Source: Arthrinium phaeospermum (Eukaryota; Ascomycota; Sordariomycetes; Amphisphaeriales; Apiosporaceae). From it: 64,000 bases of DNA. Location of the stretch: contig QYRS01000012.1 in the NCBI GenBank assembly GCA_006503535.1, forward strand, positions 124,001-188,000, in the 5' to 3' direction. The notes below the pieces were generated by a model. The model ran no database searches. It was not told the DNA's origin and worked only from the letters and a program-made list of their open reading frames with translations. The position numbers and the translations under genes are program-made. Positions 39,064 to 49,389 of the stretch are shown in pieces (position 1 is the stretch's first letter; the number at the start of each line of letters is the position of its first letter).

Positions 39064-40125
39064 TCAAAGACGAGTGTCTTGGACAAGACTAAAAGTGGCT
39101 TTGATGCCCAAATGATCCGTGACCCAAGCTTTCTCAAAGCCAAGCTGTAACAGCTTCTCCCTCTGCTCCTTGTGGTCCTCGCCGACCACAACATCGGCGC
39201 CGATCCTCTCGAAGCCCTGCAGCTTGATGCCACCCCCGCAGAAGAACGCCTTGTCCATGCGCGAGAGGCCGAAGCGCTCCCGCGTCGCCGGGTGCGCCTG
39301 CTGCCCCCACGTCGCGCCCTCCTCGGCGCCCTCGCGACCCCCGGATTCCAAGTAGGCGTCCTGCAGGTCGTTGTCCGCGTGCAAGGTGACGTCGAACGGC
39401 TGGATGGCGTTGAAGTCGCCCGCGATGACGGCGCCCGCGAGCTCGCCGCCGCCCGCGTGCAGGTGCTGGGCGGCGACGCGCATCTGCGCGGGCCGCCGCG
39501 GCGGGTCGAGGGCCAGCGACTCGAGGTGCGAGTTGCCGAAGCGGACCTTCCTGGGCGCGATCGCCGGCGTCGTGACGTCGACGAAGAGCGCGTCGCGCTC
39601 CATCCTCGTCTCGGCGTAGTGGACGCGGAAGCAGGACGCGACCTCGAGGCGGCGGTCGACCAGCGTGGTGGTGCCGTACATGCCGGAGCCCCACTCGTAG
39701 CTGTCCGGGTCGGACATGTAGAACCCGCTCCGGACCCAGGGCGTTTGGCTGATAGTGATTAGGTCGGAGGGGGTGGCTTCCTGGATGTTGATGATGGCCG
39801 CCGTGGCTGGAGGCAGCTGGCTCGTGAGGCCCTCGAGGTGGGCCAGTGCCGCACTCATTCGCGCCACGGCGCATGGAAGCATGAAGTCGATGTTCCAGCT
39901 ATAGAGGACAATGGTTGTGATGCCCGAGGACTGCTCCTGGTCGTTGGCGGGTGGTGATGCTGCTGGTGGGGTCTTGATGGGCTGCCAGATCTTGGCTTCC
40001 GCGTCCCACGAATAATAGGCTTGAGGCCATGGCTCGTCGGGTTTCCAGGGAACGTGATCCGTTTCCTTCTTCTGAATCACGGATTGCTTCATAGCCTTTT
40101 GCATTAGGTCGTCCATGGTTGCCAT
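39064..40125 (-). CDS. Endonuclease/exonuclease/phosphatase-fold protein (TDP2-like)
   Basis: Mg2+-dependent phosphodiesterase of the EEP superfamily; TDP2-type members remove tyrosyl adducts from DNA ends, but fungal relatives are mostly uncharacterised. Single exon, 353 residues, start MATMDDLMQKAMKQS. Active-site landmarks in order: SWNID (N78), NIQEAT (E116, metal ligand), YGTTTLVDRR, GNSHLES (H200), AGDFNA (D237, N239) and the C-terminal VTDHLG (D337, H338). HLES and the GDFNA are especially TDP2-like. The N terminus carries a short region with WKPDEPWPQAYYSWDAEAKIWQP that I cannot place. A further upstream non-ATG extension is open but not used. No signal peptide or membrane segment. 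Confidence 0.85.
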   Translation of the reverse strand: MATMDDLMQKAMKQSVIQKKETDHVPWKPDEPWPQAYYSWDAEAKIWQPIKTPPAASPPANDQEQSSGITTIVLYSWNIDFMLPCAVARMSAALAHLEGLTSQLPPATAAIINIQEATPSDLITISQTPWVRSGFYMSDPDSYEWGSGMYGTTTLVDRRLEVASCFRVHYAETRMERDALFVDVTTPAIAPRKVRFGNSHLESLALDPPRRPAQMRVAAQHLHAGGGELAGAVIAGDFNAIQPFDVTLHADNDLQDAYLESGGREGAEEGATWGQQAHPATRERFGLSRMDKAFFCGGGIKLQGFERIGADVVVGEDHKEQREKLLQLGFEKAWVTDHLGIKATFSLVQDTRL

Positions 40126-42020
40126 CGCGATTTGGATGTGATGTGGATTGATAGGGGAAATTGGAGGTACAATAAGCAGAAGATGGGGCCTGCTTTTCAG
40201 CGATGGAAGCTCAGTAGTGCCAACCACCCAACATGCGAGCAGATGTGCAAGATGGGAGGGATGAAGGCCCAGTCACCCCTCATCTGTTATCAGGGAACTA
40301 ACCAACGCCGCTCGCTATTGGTATCCTTGCTGGGCGATCCGTACGATCGGTAAGCTTCAATTGCAGCGCGGCCCGGCAATGACAGGTAAGCAGGTTGTGG
40401 GGTTGAAACGACCCCACAAAATGGCGGTGCTCGGTTGTCGGGTCAAGACAAAGACCGTCGACCCCTTCTAAACCCAGTGCAAGCAACCACACATCACAAA
40501 CGGATATTTGGTCAGATTGACACAAGGCTGGGCGGCCCACGTATAATCTCTGGATGATGGACATGGCGCCCGCCTCGAGCAGCCCGGTCTCGCCTCATGG
40601 TCGGACACCCAGGTCTCGGGCTCCGATATGCTGGTGGCCGGTCAGATGCACCACCCTCCCTGAGCGTTTGGGGAGACCCTTCTTCGGATCTTAGCTTAGA
40701 TGAGAGTAGCCACAGCCAAGAACTCACTGCTACAGTCCCGCTCATACCTTGCCAAGCCCTTTCTGAGCCAGCATTCCACTTAGTGAAAGTACGCTTGCTT
40801 ATAGCAGGTCATTCCCAGCCGCCGTTTCCGGCATTTGGGCGTTCATCCAAGGAGCAGTGGAGTAAATCCTCGGATACTTGATTGATATTGGGTGGTGTGT
40901 TTTCAACGCTTCATGCTGCTTTGATGTAGGAGGTTCACCAAGGCCTATTATAGAAGAACAGTATTATCCTATAGGCCACTGACTCACGACACAGGAATAT
41001 GAATTCACAAAGAAACACCAGCTCTTCTTGTCGTTGCGTAGGACGCACTACTGTTAGCGGTGCCTAACGTTTGTTTGATTTCTCACAAGGTCATATATTT
41101 GGTTCTCGTGAATGCTATGGCACAACGGGACGGTACTGGAACTGTATCGTTTCACTTGCGGCAATTGCATACTGTTTCAGGACAGCCTAAAAGTAGAATC
41201 ATTGTATTATACAGTGTCTGACGATCTGGACTTCCTCAAGAGACAGGTGGCATCGGATACTATTAAATGGCACCACTGGTGATGGGGGCGTGAAACCAAT
41301 GGGAGCATTAACTCCGGTGCTTCAATTACTCCGGCATGTCTTGAGCAGCATAAGAGATGGCCTGTTTAGACGGACAAACCCCAGCACATGGAAGCCCGAG
41401 GCAACATGTTGGTAGGGTCTAGACTCCCGTCTGACATGTGTCATCCGAATACCACGGTCGAAACTCGGCCGAACTGCTTCTGTGAAACTGGAAGTCTCTT
41501 CAGAATGACTATAAAAGCCACATTCGGTCTCTTGGGCCAGGTAAACCAATAGACACTACCACCTCAAACCCAGCAACGCAGTCCGGAGGAGTTCTAAGCA
41601 GTGGGAGCTTGCTGATCTCACTATTGAGTTGTAACAATTTGTCAGTTGAGCCACCCCCTTAAGGTTTGGCTCCATTTTCGGGAGGCGTCAGAGTTGTTTC
41701 CAAGTGTTGTTTCGAAACAACAACGCTTTGGCTTCAGCAAGCCAATTCCACATCACGTGGACTCATGAAATTGTGCGACGAACCTTGGATTTGAGATCGT
41801 GAGCTTCGGAACTTCCTGCTGTCAGACTGGTTTCACTAATTGATCGAGGGACCGAGGTCTGGAGATAGGGCTAGCTATATTTTCCCCAGCATAGGCGCCC
41901 AGTCGAATGCCCGATCTGGTCATATCAACACACCGCTAACTTGTTACTACGTTCTTCAAATTTAAGACATTGTGGCCATTGATACCTCGGAAAAGCAGTG
42001 CCAGACCTTCTCCCCACAAG
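40126..42020. other. 1.9-kb intergenic region
   Basis: No supported gene on either strand. Moderately AT-rich; divergent promoters of the flanking genes must lie at its ends. Confidence 0.55.
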
Positions 42021-42578
42021 ATGCGTATTGATATAGCGATCAACTACGCCATTTGTGCTGCATACATGCATGTACAGCAGTCCACGTGTCTCGAATCCGT
42101 TGATGGACCAAACATCACCGTGGATAGTATTGTCCACAAGATCGCTGCCGCCGATGTGGGCGGCCTCATCGGAAACGTTGGGAGCGGACTCAATGGCATC
42201 GTGAACGGCTTGATTGGAGGAGCCACGCCCACCGCATCCAAGTCGACGGCCACAGCAACGGCAACGAAGAGCACAACCATAAGGGCCACTAGCACTGTCA
42301 CGAGTGCCACGACAGTCACCGTACCGGCTCCTCCTCCACCACCACCGACAAGCATAGTCAGCAGTCCCGAGCCCATCACCAACGCCCCTCCTCCCGCCAA
42401 GGAGCCGCCTCCAAATGATCCCGCTCCCGCTCCAGTGGCACCGCCGTCGACACAGCAGCCGCAGCCGCCGATGGAAACACAACCCCAGCGGGCCACGGAA
42501 ACTCCCGGCCCGGCATCACCTAGCCCATCTGCCACGCCGCTACTTAGTTCCAGCCTGGTGCTGGGGAATCTCGGTTGA
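42021..42578 (+). CDS. Pro/Thr/Ser-rich hypothetical protein
   Basis: Function unknown. 185 residues, single exon, start MRIDIAINYAICAAYMHVQQ, which is only weakly hydrophobic and not a convincing signal peptide. A small Gly/Ile segment (VGGLIGNVGSGLNGIVNGLIGG, about residues 45-67) precedes a long Thr/Ala then Pro-rich low-complexity region (TATATKSTTIRATSTVTSATT, APPPPPPP) that would be heavily O-glycosylated if secreted. The C terminus ends SATPLLSSSLVLGNLG, short for a GPI signal. It resembles fungal cell-wall-type or effector-like proteins in composition, yet the gene model could be missing an upstream signal exon. Composition alone is the evidence, so confidence is moderate to low. Confidence 0.45.
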   Translation: MRIDIAINYAICAAYMHVQQSTCLESVDGPNITVDSIVHKIAAADVGGLIGNVGSGLNGIVNGLIGGATPTASKSTATATATKSTTIRATSTVTSATTVTVPAPPPPPPTSIVSSPEPITNAPPPAKEPPPNDPAPAPVAPPSTQQPQPPMETQPQRATETPGPASPSPSATPLLSSSLVLGNLG

Positions 42579-44092
42579 TGTGCTTGCGTGGGAATGGGTT
42601 TACGGATGCAATGCATGATGGAGGGGATTTTAGAGATGCAGATCCAGTCAATTATCGGTTAGGGCTTTTTGTCGTTTTTGATTTCCATCCGTTACCAACT
42701 CTTGCCTTGTAAATAACGTATTTTGTTTCAAGCACCTCCTCATTCACGCCCAGAACGGAAATCCCACGATTGCCAATCATCTTTCACTTTCTAGCCCACG
42801 CAGCAAAGACCGCTTTAGCACATCACACAGAATAATAGATGCATTTCTCTCACTAGTCATACTCCACTTTGTGCCGGCATACCTGGAGAGCCACGTTTGG
42901 CCCAAGATGATAGAGATGGGCGTGCTCGCACATTCGTCAAATCAAATGGATCTACAAATCATTCGGCGGAGTGCGCTTTACTGTGTCTGGCCCAGTAAGA
43001 TAATAGCGGTCCCCGGTGCCGAGAAAGGGGCGCCTCACGGAAGACGCCTGAACATCCTCTGACTCCCTGTTGCCCGCCTCCCGCCGCTTCTCAAGCAATC
43101 TGGCGATGTCCTCCGGGCCCAGAATACTCAGCCAGGCGCATCCTCTCGGAGCACCAGAATTCGGAAGTCCCCATAGGTTCGCGGGGCCGGACCCTCTCGC
43201 TGCCGCACCTGGAGTGCACTTCAAGACCAGACTACAGAACCATTTCACACAGTCAAAGGTAACGATTTTGGTGGGCGCCGTTAGCCTCAACTCTTTTGAA
43301 TGAACGATTTGATTTTTCCAAAGATTGGAAACGTGGCTACGGAATCCCGCGGAGCGGTACTGGGCCCCAGGAGCCCTCGATTACCAGTCAGAGCTTCAAA
43401 CCAATATAGTTGAGCATAATACGTCCTTCTTTCACATACGACCATATCCTGCTGAATACTAGGGATCCCGTCCGCTCTCCCATATATAAGCAGCAGAGAG
43501 CCGAATTAGTACTAGGGTCGGTGACGACCTGGGAATCCTCGGTGTTGTATGTTTCCTTTTTCTTTTCTTTTTTGCATTCGTCAGCTTCGTCTTCGTCACA
43601 TCACTCCTTTTCTTCAGATGCCGCATGCTGAAATACCCGATGGTACAAAGAGTTGCCAACTCGCTCGTACTCTCAGCGGCTTGCCCGATAAGTCACCTGG
43701 TCAGCACAGAGATGGCATGGAGTATCTTAAAGAGGTATCTCGAGGTAAGGTGCGCTGGGGAGCTATGGAATTTCCTCCACATATAGCCGAAAACGTAGTG
43801 ATTGAGGCAACGAGCCCGTCTTTCGTTTGGGTTTCGCAAGTGAAGACCACCATATTCGCGAGCCGAGGAAAGGGGAATTGTATGTTTGAGTTGAAAGCTG
43901 ACAAGACACGTACCCAATGCACACAGCCTGACCAAAGTAAACAGTTGCCAGTAAACAAGGATACAAGAAGGGATCGCGAACATATGCAAATGCTTGTAAT
44001 TACTAAACGCCTATACTATGCTATACCCCCTATTTATCGCTGCTGTATATACATATACAGGTACATGGATATATCTTCCAGTGCCCGTCTGT
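42579..44092. other. 1.5-kb intergenic region
   Basis: No convincing gene. A minus-strand open frame at 42952-43290 has somewhat protein-like sequence near its middle but no start context or family match. Confidence 0.5.
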
Positions 44093-44857
44093 TTAGTAGA
44101 GGTCGTAATTCCTCTTATATTTCTTATCGATGCGCCGGACGTTCAAGTCCTCGTCCAAATCGACCTGAACCTTCCCCTTCATCAAGCCGCGGACGCGCCA
44201 CTTCTTCAGCGCCTGTCCACTCCTCACACGCCTCTTGATCGTGGTATCCTCCTTTGGGTTGGGCAGCGCTCTCGTCCCCTTCTCGTCCGCCTTCAGCTGA
44301 CCCAGCCGAAGCAGACGCTGCCGCCTCAGCCGCAGCGGCGGCCGCACCGTCAACCGCAGGCCCCGCTGGAGCCCTCGTTCGCCCCAGCAGGCCTCGGTCC
44401 AGCACATCGGGCACAACTCGGCGCAGCGGCGATCACCACGTTCCGCGCCCTGGAACCGTGGCCGGCTGGCGTCGGTGATTAGCTCATCATAGGTCCCCCG
44501 CGCGAAGACGTCCCCGCACGCGTAGAAGTCGTAAGACTCTAGGCGGTCTTCCTCGTTCTCCTCGTGCTTTGCGGGGGCTGAGCGTTTCGATGCGGGCTCG
44601 AGACGCGCGCACCGCTTTGCGCTCACGTGCGTGCAGTTGAGGCGACGCATAGTGCGACACACGGCACACAGCTTGGGCCGAGACTCGTCCTCGGCGTCGG
44701 AGGGGGAAAGTGTTCCCTCCGACTTGTTGCGGCTATCAGTTTTGGGTGCCCCCAGCTCGCGGTGGATGTGGCGGGCATAGGTCGACATGCCCGTGTGCAG
44801 CAGGGAGGCTGTGTCTGTGTAGTGCAGAAACTGGGCGCAGGCATCGTGTTCCGACAT
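44093..44857 (-). CDS. Hypothetical basic protein with Cys-x2-Cys motifs
   Basis: Function unknown. Single exon, 254 residues, start MSEHDACAQFLHYTDTASLLHTG. Two Cys clusters, CAVCRTMRRLNCTH (about residue 64) and CAELCPMCWTEAC (about residue 147), could form a zinc site; between them are DFYACGDVFARGTYDELITDASRPRF and EENEED. The C-terminal half is strongly basic (RPPLRLRRQRLLRLGQ, TTIKRRVRSGQALKKWRVRG) and ends KKYKRNYDLY. The mix suggests a nucleic-acid-associated or regulatory protein, which is inference only. No introns are needed and the ATG is first in frame. Confidence 0.65.
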   Translation of the reverse strand: MSEHDACAQFLHYTDTASLLHTGMSTYARHIHRELGAPKTDSRNKSEGTLSPSDAEDESRPKLCAVCRTMRRLNCTHVSAKRCARLEPASKRSAPAKHEENEEDRLESYDFYACGDVFARGTYDELITDASRPRFQGAERGDRRCAELCPMCWTEACWGERGLQRGLRLTVRPPLRLRRQRLLRLGQLKADEKGTRALPNPKEDTTIKRRVRSGQALKKWRVRGLMKGKVQVDLDEDLNVRRIDKKYKRNYDLY

Positions 44858-45890
44858 GATTACTGGGTTTGGTTAGTATGGGAGGTTTGCGTGTTTTTTT
44901 GTTTTTGTTTTTCACCAGGAAATTGGGGCAATTGTTGCTTGAGTACTGTGAAATCGGGCAGACCCCCTGTCGAGTTTCATGTCTTATATGCCATGTCCTG
45001 GATCAAAGATACACAATAAGATTATCATAGGAGTTACTATGTTTAGCAAACAATGCCTTCTTGTTGACTGTTTGTGTCCAGTATCGTCTAGATCCCGGTG
45101 AACAAGGCCTCTCGGCAAACAAGGGGCTTCTTGCCACCTTTGTGCCCTTTGTCAATCGGCCTCATTGGACTCAATTCGCCCAGTAAACGGGCGGAGAAGT
45201 GAAGAAAGAAAGCAAATGACTGTCTGGTCGTTTCGAAACTTCGAGATCCATGCTACTTTTCTTATATTGTTTAAATCCATGGGGTTGAATGTCTCAGGGG
45301 TGCCACGCCAACGAGTCGCTGGCTGCTGTTCTTATTGCCACTACCATTATGGAATAATTTAGGCGTATGGTTCCGTGTAAGTAGATGTAAAAAACATCGT
45401 GGTCTAATATGGACTCTTTTTCTTTTTCTTGTTTTCGATTCATACCAAGCCTCCCTGGCAGAAACAGATGACTGACAAAGAGCACAAGTTCACCATCCCA
45501 AGGCATAGACAGCCTGCACATGCAAGGCTTGCTTACTTGGTGGGCGCGGCTGCGGCTGAACTAGCTGGCCCCTTTTAGACCGTCCGATATCCGGAGCGGC
45601 GAGGTGGATCCGGTAGCACGTCCCGGGGAAAGAGAGTCCACAAGTGGCACGACGGATCAGGCCAATGCAAGCGGCGCCCATGCCATTGGAGAAAGGATTA
45701 GCGTCAGCAGTGGGGAAGCCGAGATAAATTTTAGCTTCGGTTGGGAAAAGCAGCAGCAAACTTAAGTCCCCACGCGCGCAACTGTTCCTGCGACTCCTGC
45801 TGCTTGCCCCTTCGTTGGTCCTGCTAAGTAACTCCAACCTTCCTGCAATTGGGAGAAAGGCGCTAAAAAAGATCAGGCTTACTGACGACA
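44858..45890. other. Intergenic; divergent promoter region with repeat copy
   Basis: 1033 bp between the divergent starts of the Cys-motif protein and the MATE transporter. It contains the second copy of the dispersed short repeat (about 45415-45480). No gene seen. Confidence 0.5.
45415..45480. repeat. Dispersed short repeat, copy 2
   Basis: CTTTTTCTTTTTCTTG-TTTTCGATTCATACCAAG, then CTCC-TGGCAGAAA; resembles 33995-34062 in the same orientation. Class unknown. Confidence 0.35.
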
Positions 45891-47372
45891 ATGCCCCTTC
45901 AAACCAATGGCAGGCGCCCAGAGCCCGACCACAATGGCCAATTGCCCCCAGCCGAGACGGATGCATTGCTGCCGCCGTCCTCGTCACCGCCTGATGAGCA
46001 TGAGCATGACGATGCGCTGACCGAGAACCCGACGTCCGAGCTATGGACCCTGCTGCGGTACTCGGTGCCCCTGATTGGCACCTACCTGCTGCAGTATTCC
46101 CAGACCGTCATCACCACCGCCGTCGCGGGCCACCTGAGTGCCGATGACCTGGCCGCCACCAGCATCGGCCTGACCACGCTGAACATCGTGGGATTGGCCA
46201 CCTTTGAGGGCATGGCCACCGCCCTCGACACCCTGTGCGCCCAGGCCTACGGTTCCGGCAACCTCAAGGGCGTCGGCCTGCACGTCCAGCGCATGCTGCT
46301 GCTCATGCTGGTCGCCCTCATTCCCATCGGCGCCTTCTGGCTGGCCTCGCCTTGGATCCTGACCTTCTTCGTCAAGCAGCCCGAGCTTGCCGCCAAGGCC
46401 GGCGCCTTCCTGCGGGTGAGCCTCATCGGCCTGCCCGGCTACGCCTCCTTCGAGGCCCTGAAGCGGTTCCTGCAGGCCCAGGGCGACTGCAACGCCGCCC
46501 TCGTCGTCCTCGTCCTTTGCACCGGCGTCAACGGCCTGCTGAGCTGGCTCTTCGCCTTCAAGCTGGGCTTGGGCCTCGAGGGCGCCGCCCTGGGCCAGGC
46601 CCTGACCAACGACCTGCGCCCCGTCCTGCTGCTGGCCTACATCGCCTTCTGGGGCACGTGGTCCCACGGCTGCTGGGGCGGCTTCTCCCGCGACGCCTTC
46701 CGCAAGTGGGGGCCCATGGTGCGCCTCTCGGTCGCCGGCTCCGTCGTCAACCTCGGCGAGTGGTTCGCCTTCGAGATCATGACCTTCAGCACCAGCTACA
46801 TCAGCACCGCCCACCTCGCCGCCCAGACCATCCTGTCGACCGTGTCCGTCATCACCTGGCACATCCCCTTCTCGGTCAGCGTCGCCATCAGCACGCGCGT
46901 CGGCCACCTGATCGGCGGCGGGCAGGTCGAGGCGGCCCGGCGCGCGTCGGTGCTGTACGCCTTCGTCTTCCTGGCCATCGGCGTCTTCGACGGCGTCTTC
47001 ATGTTCGCGCTGCGCAACCAGCTGCCGCGCTTCTTCTCCGAGGACCGCGAGGTGTGCGACATCGCGGCGCGCTCCATCCTCGCCGTCGTCGCGTTCCAGG
47101 TGCTCGACTCGGTCGCCTGCGGCTGCAACGGCATGCTGCGCGGGCTCGGCCGCCAGGGCGTCGCGGCCTGGATCGTGTTCCCCGTCAACTACGTCGCCGC
47201 CGTGCCCCTGGCCGTCTGGCTCTCCCTCGGCGCGCCCGGCTTGGAGCTCGTCGGCGTCTGGCTCGGTCTCGGCGTCGGCGTCGCGGCCATTGCGGTCATC
47301 GAGCTGGTGTACATGCGCATGATCCGGTGGCAGAGCTGCGTCGAGAGCGCCAAGTCGAGGGAGGAGAGTTAG
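45891..47372 (+). CDS. MATE-family multidrug/metabolite efflux transporter
   Basis: Cation-coupled efflux carrier of plasma membrane or vacuole. Single exon, 493 residues, start MPLQTNGRRPEPDHN. After an acidic/Pro-rich cytosolic N terminus come 12 predicted helices in two bundles. MATE landmarks: LLRYSVPLIGTYLLQYSQTVITTAVAGHL in TM1, ATSIGLTTLNIVGLATFEGMATALDTLCAQAYGSG in TM2-3, FLRVSLIGLPGYASFEALKRFLQAQG, and in the second half FGMM-like RLSVAGSVVNLGEWFAFEIMTFSTSYIS, QTILSTVSVITWHIPFSVSVAISTRVGHLIGGG and VACGCNGMLRGLGRQGVAAWI. The size and motif order match the fungal Erc1/MATE family. Very GC-rich third positions give long antisense frames that I do not annotate. Substrate not predictable. 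Confidence 0.95.
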   Translation: MPLQTNGRRPEPDHNGQLPPAETDALLPPSSSPPDEHEHDDALTENPTSELWTLLRYSVPLIGTYLLQYSQTVITTAVAGHLSADDLAATSIGLTTLNIVGLATFEGMATALDTLCAQAYGSGNLKGVGLHVQRMLLLMLVALIPIGAFWLASPWILTFFVKQPELAAKAGAFLRVSLIGLPGYASFEALKRFLQAQGDCNAALVVLVLCTGVNGLLSWLFAFKLGLGLEGAALGQALTNDLRPVLLLAYIAFWGTWSHGCWGGFSRDAFRKWGPMVRLSVAGSVVNLGEWFAFEIMTFSTSYISTAHLAAQTILSTVSVITWHIPFSVSVAISTRVGHLIGGGQVEAARRASVLYAFVFLAIGVFDGVFMFALRNQLPRFFSEDREVCDIAARSILAVVAFQVLDSVACGCNGMLRGLGRQGVAAWIVFPVNYVAAVPLAVWLSLGAPGLELVGVWLGLGVGVAAIAVIELVYMRMIRWQSCVESAKSREES

Positions 47373-47691
47373 GATGGTGGGATATTGTGGCGCTTTTTAC
47401 TTCTTTTTTTTTCCCTCTCCTATCTTTCTGTCAGATTTACGATGACCATGACCCCAAGAGAGACCTAGAACATTTAGACTGTCGTTCGATTTAATATCAC
47501 CTCTTTTACGGGTGTCTTGCAACCGCAAAATGATGTATATAGTTTTAATGCCAACTACGAAGAATTAGCGTTTGAAACTCCGGATACCATCGTTTCATCA
47601 TCGTGGTGTTGGTCGACTTGCTGACTCGATAGTTTCCGTATTCGGACGGGTTCTTTGTTTTCAACAAAGAACTCTCCACCAAATTACGTTT
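47373..47691. promoter_or_regulatory. Upstream region of the first nuclease-like gene
   Basis: 319 bp. The box TTTTCAACAAAGA (47658-47670) sits 21 bp before the start and recurs before the two related genes downstream. Confidence 0.4.
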
Positions 47692-49017
47692 ATGTCTTTA
47701 CAATTTCCAATCTCGGCCGCATTGACAGATCCGATTCATTTTTCTCCTGGTGGTCTCGTACAGGACACACCGAGGGGGGATGAGATGGACCTCACACGCG
47801 GCCATGGGTTTCGAAAGCACGTCAAACGACCTCGGGCCGCCCTCCAGAACGATACAGATATCGAACCGCCTCCGAAGCGTCCATCATACGAGGGACTACT
47901 TTCTCATCGGGTAGGGAAATGGCTGGAAACGATTCCGTGTCTATCGAAGACCAATCATGAGGGATTGGACACAAGTTACGGCGAGGGGCGTGTCGAAGAG
48001 CCGGGGGCACCTCCTGATACACAGTACGCACCAAGTACGAGTCATATTAGCGAACCGGAGTCTTGTTGGAGCTGTGACACGAATAGGATTGAAGAATTGC
48101 TGGTTGAGAGTGGAGATTATAGGGACGTGAATTTATGGCGGCAAAATATTAGATACCTTGAACCCGAAACCAGCCATCCTATCCCAACATCGGTCACGGA
48201 AGCCTGCGAGTTGGTACTGAGCTTTCGCGACGGGCCCGAGTTAAACATGAGCAGGTCCTGGAAAGCATAGAACTGCTAATTACGGGAATATCAGCATGAC
48301 GGCGCCGTCAAAAGTGATGTCGAGGATTGGTTCAGGGAATTTGTGTTCCCCAAACGAAGACACGCCAGAGCCGACGGGCTCGAGCTGTGGAACCGAGCAC
48401 ACCTCAGAACTGAGTGCGTTCCTGGGGCTGAGTCTGCGGATAGCAAACATAGGGTCGCGGTGCCGCGGACCGACTTTTTGTGCGGGTACTACTTGAAGTC
48501 CGGTCCCGACAATTTCACCAAAGCTCGGCGGCTTGCCTGCCAAGGACTGGATCCGAGCATGGGCAACGTCTCCCATGAGGAGACTGGTTTCCCCTTCTTC
48601 ATCGCCGAAGTCGCCGTCGAGGGCCCCGATGGCGGCGGCGGCCTGTTTGCCGCCACGAGCCGGTGCCTGGGGGGGGGCACTGCCGCCTGTCTTGAGGCCA
48701 TCAACAAACTGAACGACTTCTTGCGGGATAGGGGCGGACCGGAGGCGCCCGAAGTGGACGATACCGTCTTCAGCATCGCCGCGAAACAGTTCACGGCCGA
48801 ACTGCTCGTGTCTTACATGGAGCCCGGCGAACTAGGCTGGATTTACCGCACGACGCGGGTCGCGAGCTTTCTCCTGAGCGACCCGGGCCATGTCCTCAAA
48901 TTCCACCGCTGCATCAGGAGTATCCTGAACTGGGGAAAGGGCCCGCGACTGCGCCAAATCCTGGCTGCTCTTGACTTCTTGGTCGAAACGAAGAGAAATT
49001 GGTATAGACCACCATAG
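47692..49017 (+). pseudogene. PD-(D/E)XK nuclease-like protein, paralog A, apparently disabled
   Basis: Relative of the intact gene at 49960-51456. The frame opens MSLQFPISAAL, contains the N-terminal helix HRVGKWLETIP, NIRYLEPE, then meets TAG (48268-48270) and TAA (48277-48279), and stays open in the same frame through 49017. After the stops REYQHDGA...VEDWFREFVFP aligns with KEWQLDDA...LHSWFLKHVFP of the intact paralog, so homology continues directly across the stops. The nuclease motif region reads TDFLCGYY (D kept) and FPFFIAEVAVEGP, where E-x-K has become E-V-A. So both the frame and the catalytic Lys are lost. An in-frame 81-bp intron (48214-48294, GTACTG...ATCAG) could remove both stops, but it would also remove LREYQ-type sequence that matches coding sequence in the paralog. 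Confidence 0.7.
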
Positions 49018-49389
49018 ACAGTGCTGTACCAAGACGGCAACCAAGGAACTGAAGCTGGTAGCAAAGAGAGCAAAGTAATATTATTGGCAAGAGAAGAGAC
49101 TTGGTCACGTGCGAATTAAGAGCTCCAGGAACCATCCATACATGCGCTGCTGTGTCTCTCTGAACATAACTCTTTCGGTCCCGTCCCTTTTCTGAGACTG
49201 ATCTATGTGATTATAATTCCTTTTGTTGACGTGAATACTTCGTGTACAAGTTTTGTCGCTTTCGGGATTTTCCTTGCTTTCAACAAAGACCATCACGTTA
49301 TTTGAGTTGATAATTACAAGTCTTCAAATATTCCGCCCTAGTGTAGAGACTCAACACAAAGTATATTATTTATATTTCTAGTGACATAT
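49018..49389. other. Spacer between nuclease-like paralogs A and B
   Basis: 372 bp. It contains TTTCAACAAAGA at 49278-49289, matching the box before paralog A, preceded in both by a TTCGG-G tract: the flanks look duplicated. Confidence 0.45.

Noticed and set aside
42952..43290. Minus-strand 112-codon frame with protein-like middle (WLSILGPEDIARLLEKRREAG)
   Set aside because: No recognisable family, no supporting exon on either side; could be a gene relic but not enough to call.
46041..46907. Long minus-strand frame (288 codons) opposite the MATE gene
   Set aside because: Antisense shadow; the plus-strand MATE motifs are unambiguous.
48214..48294. 81-bp in-frame intron in nuclease-like paralog A
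   Set aside because: Has GT/AG ends and a CTAAT, but it would remove residues that align with coding sequence in paralog C; two nonsense codons are the simpler reading, though RNA could reverse this.
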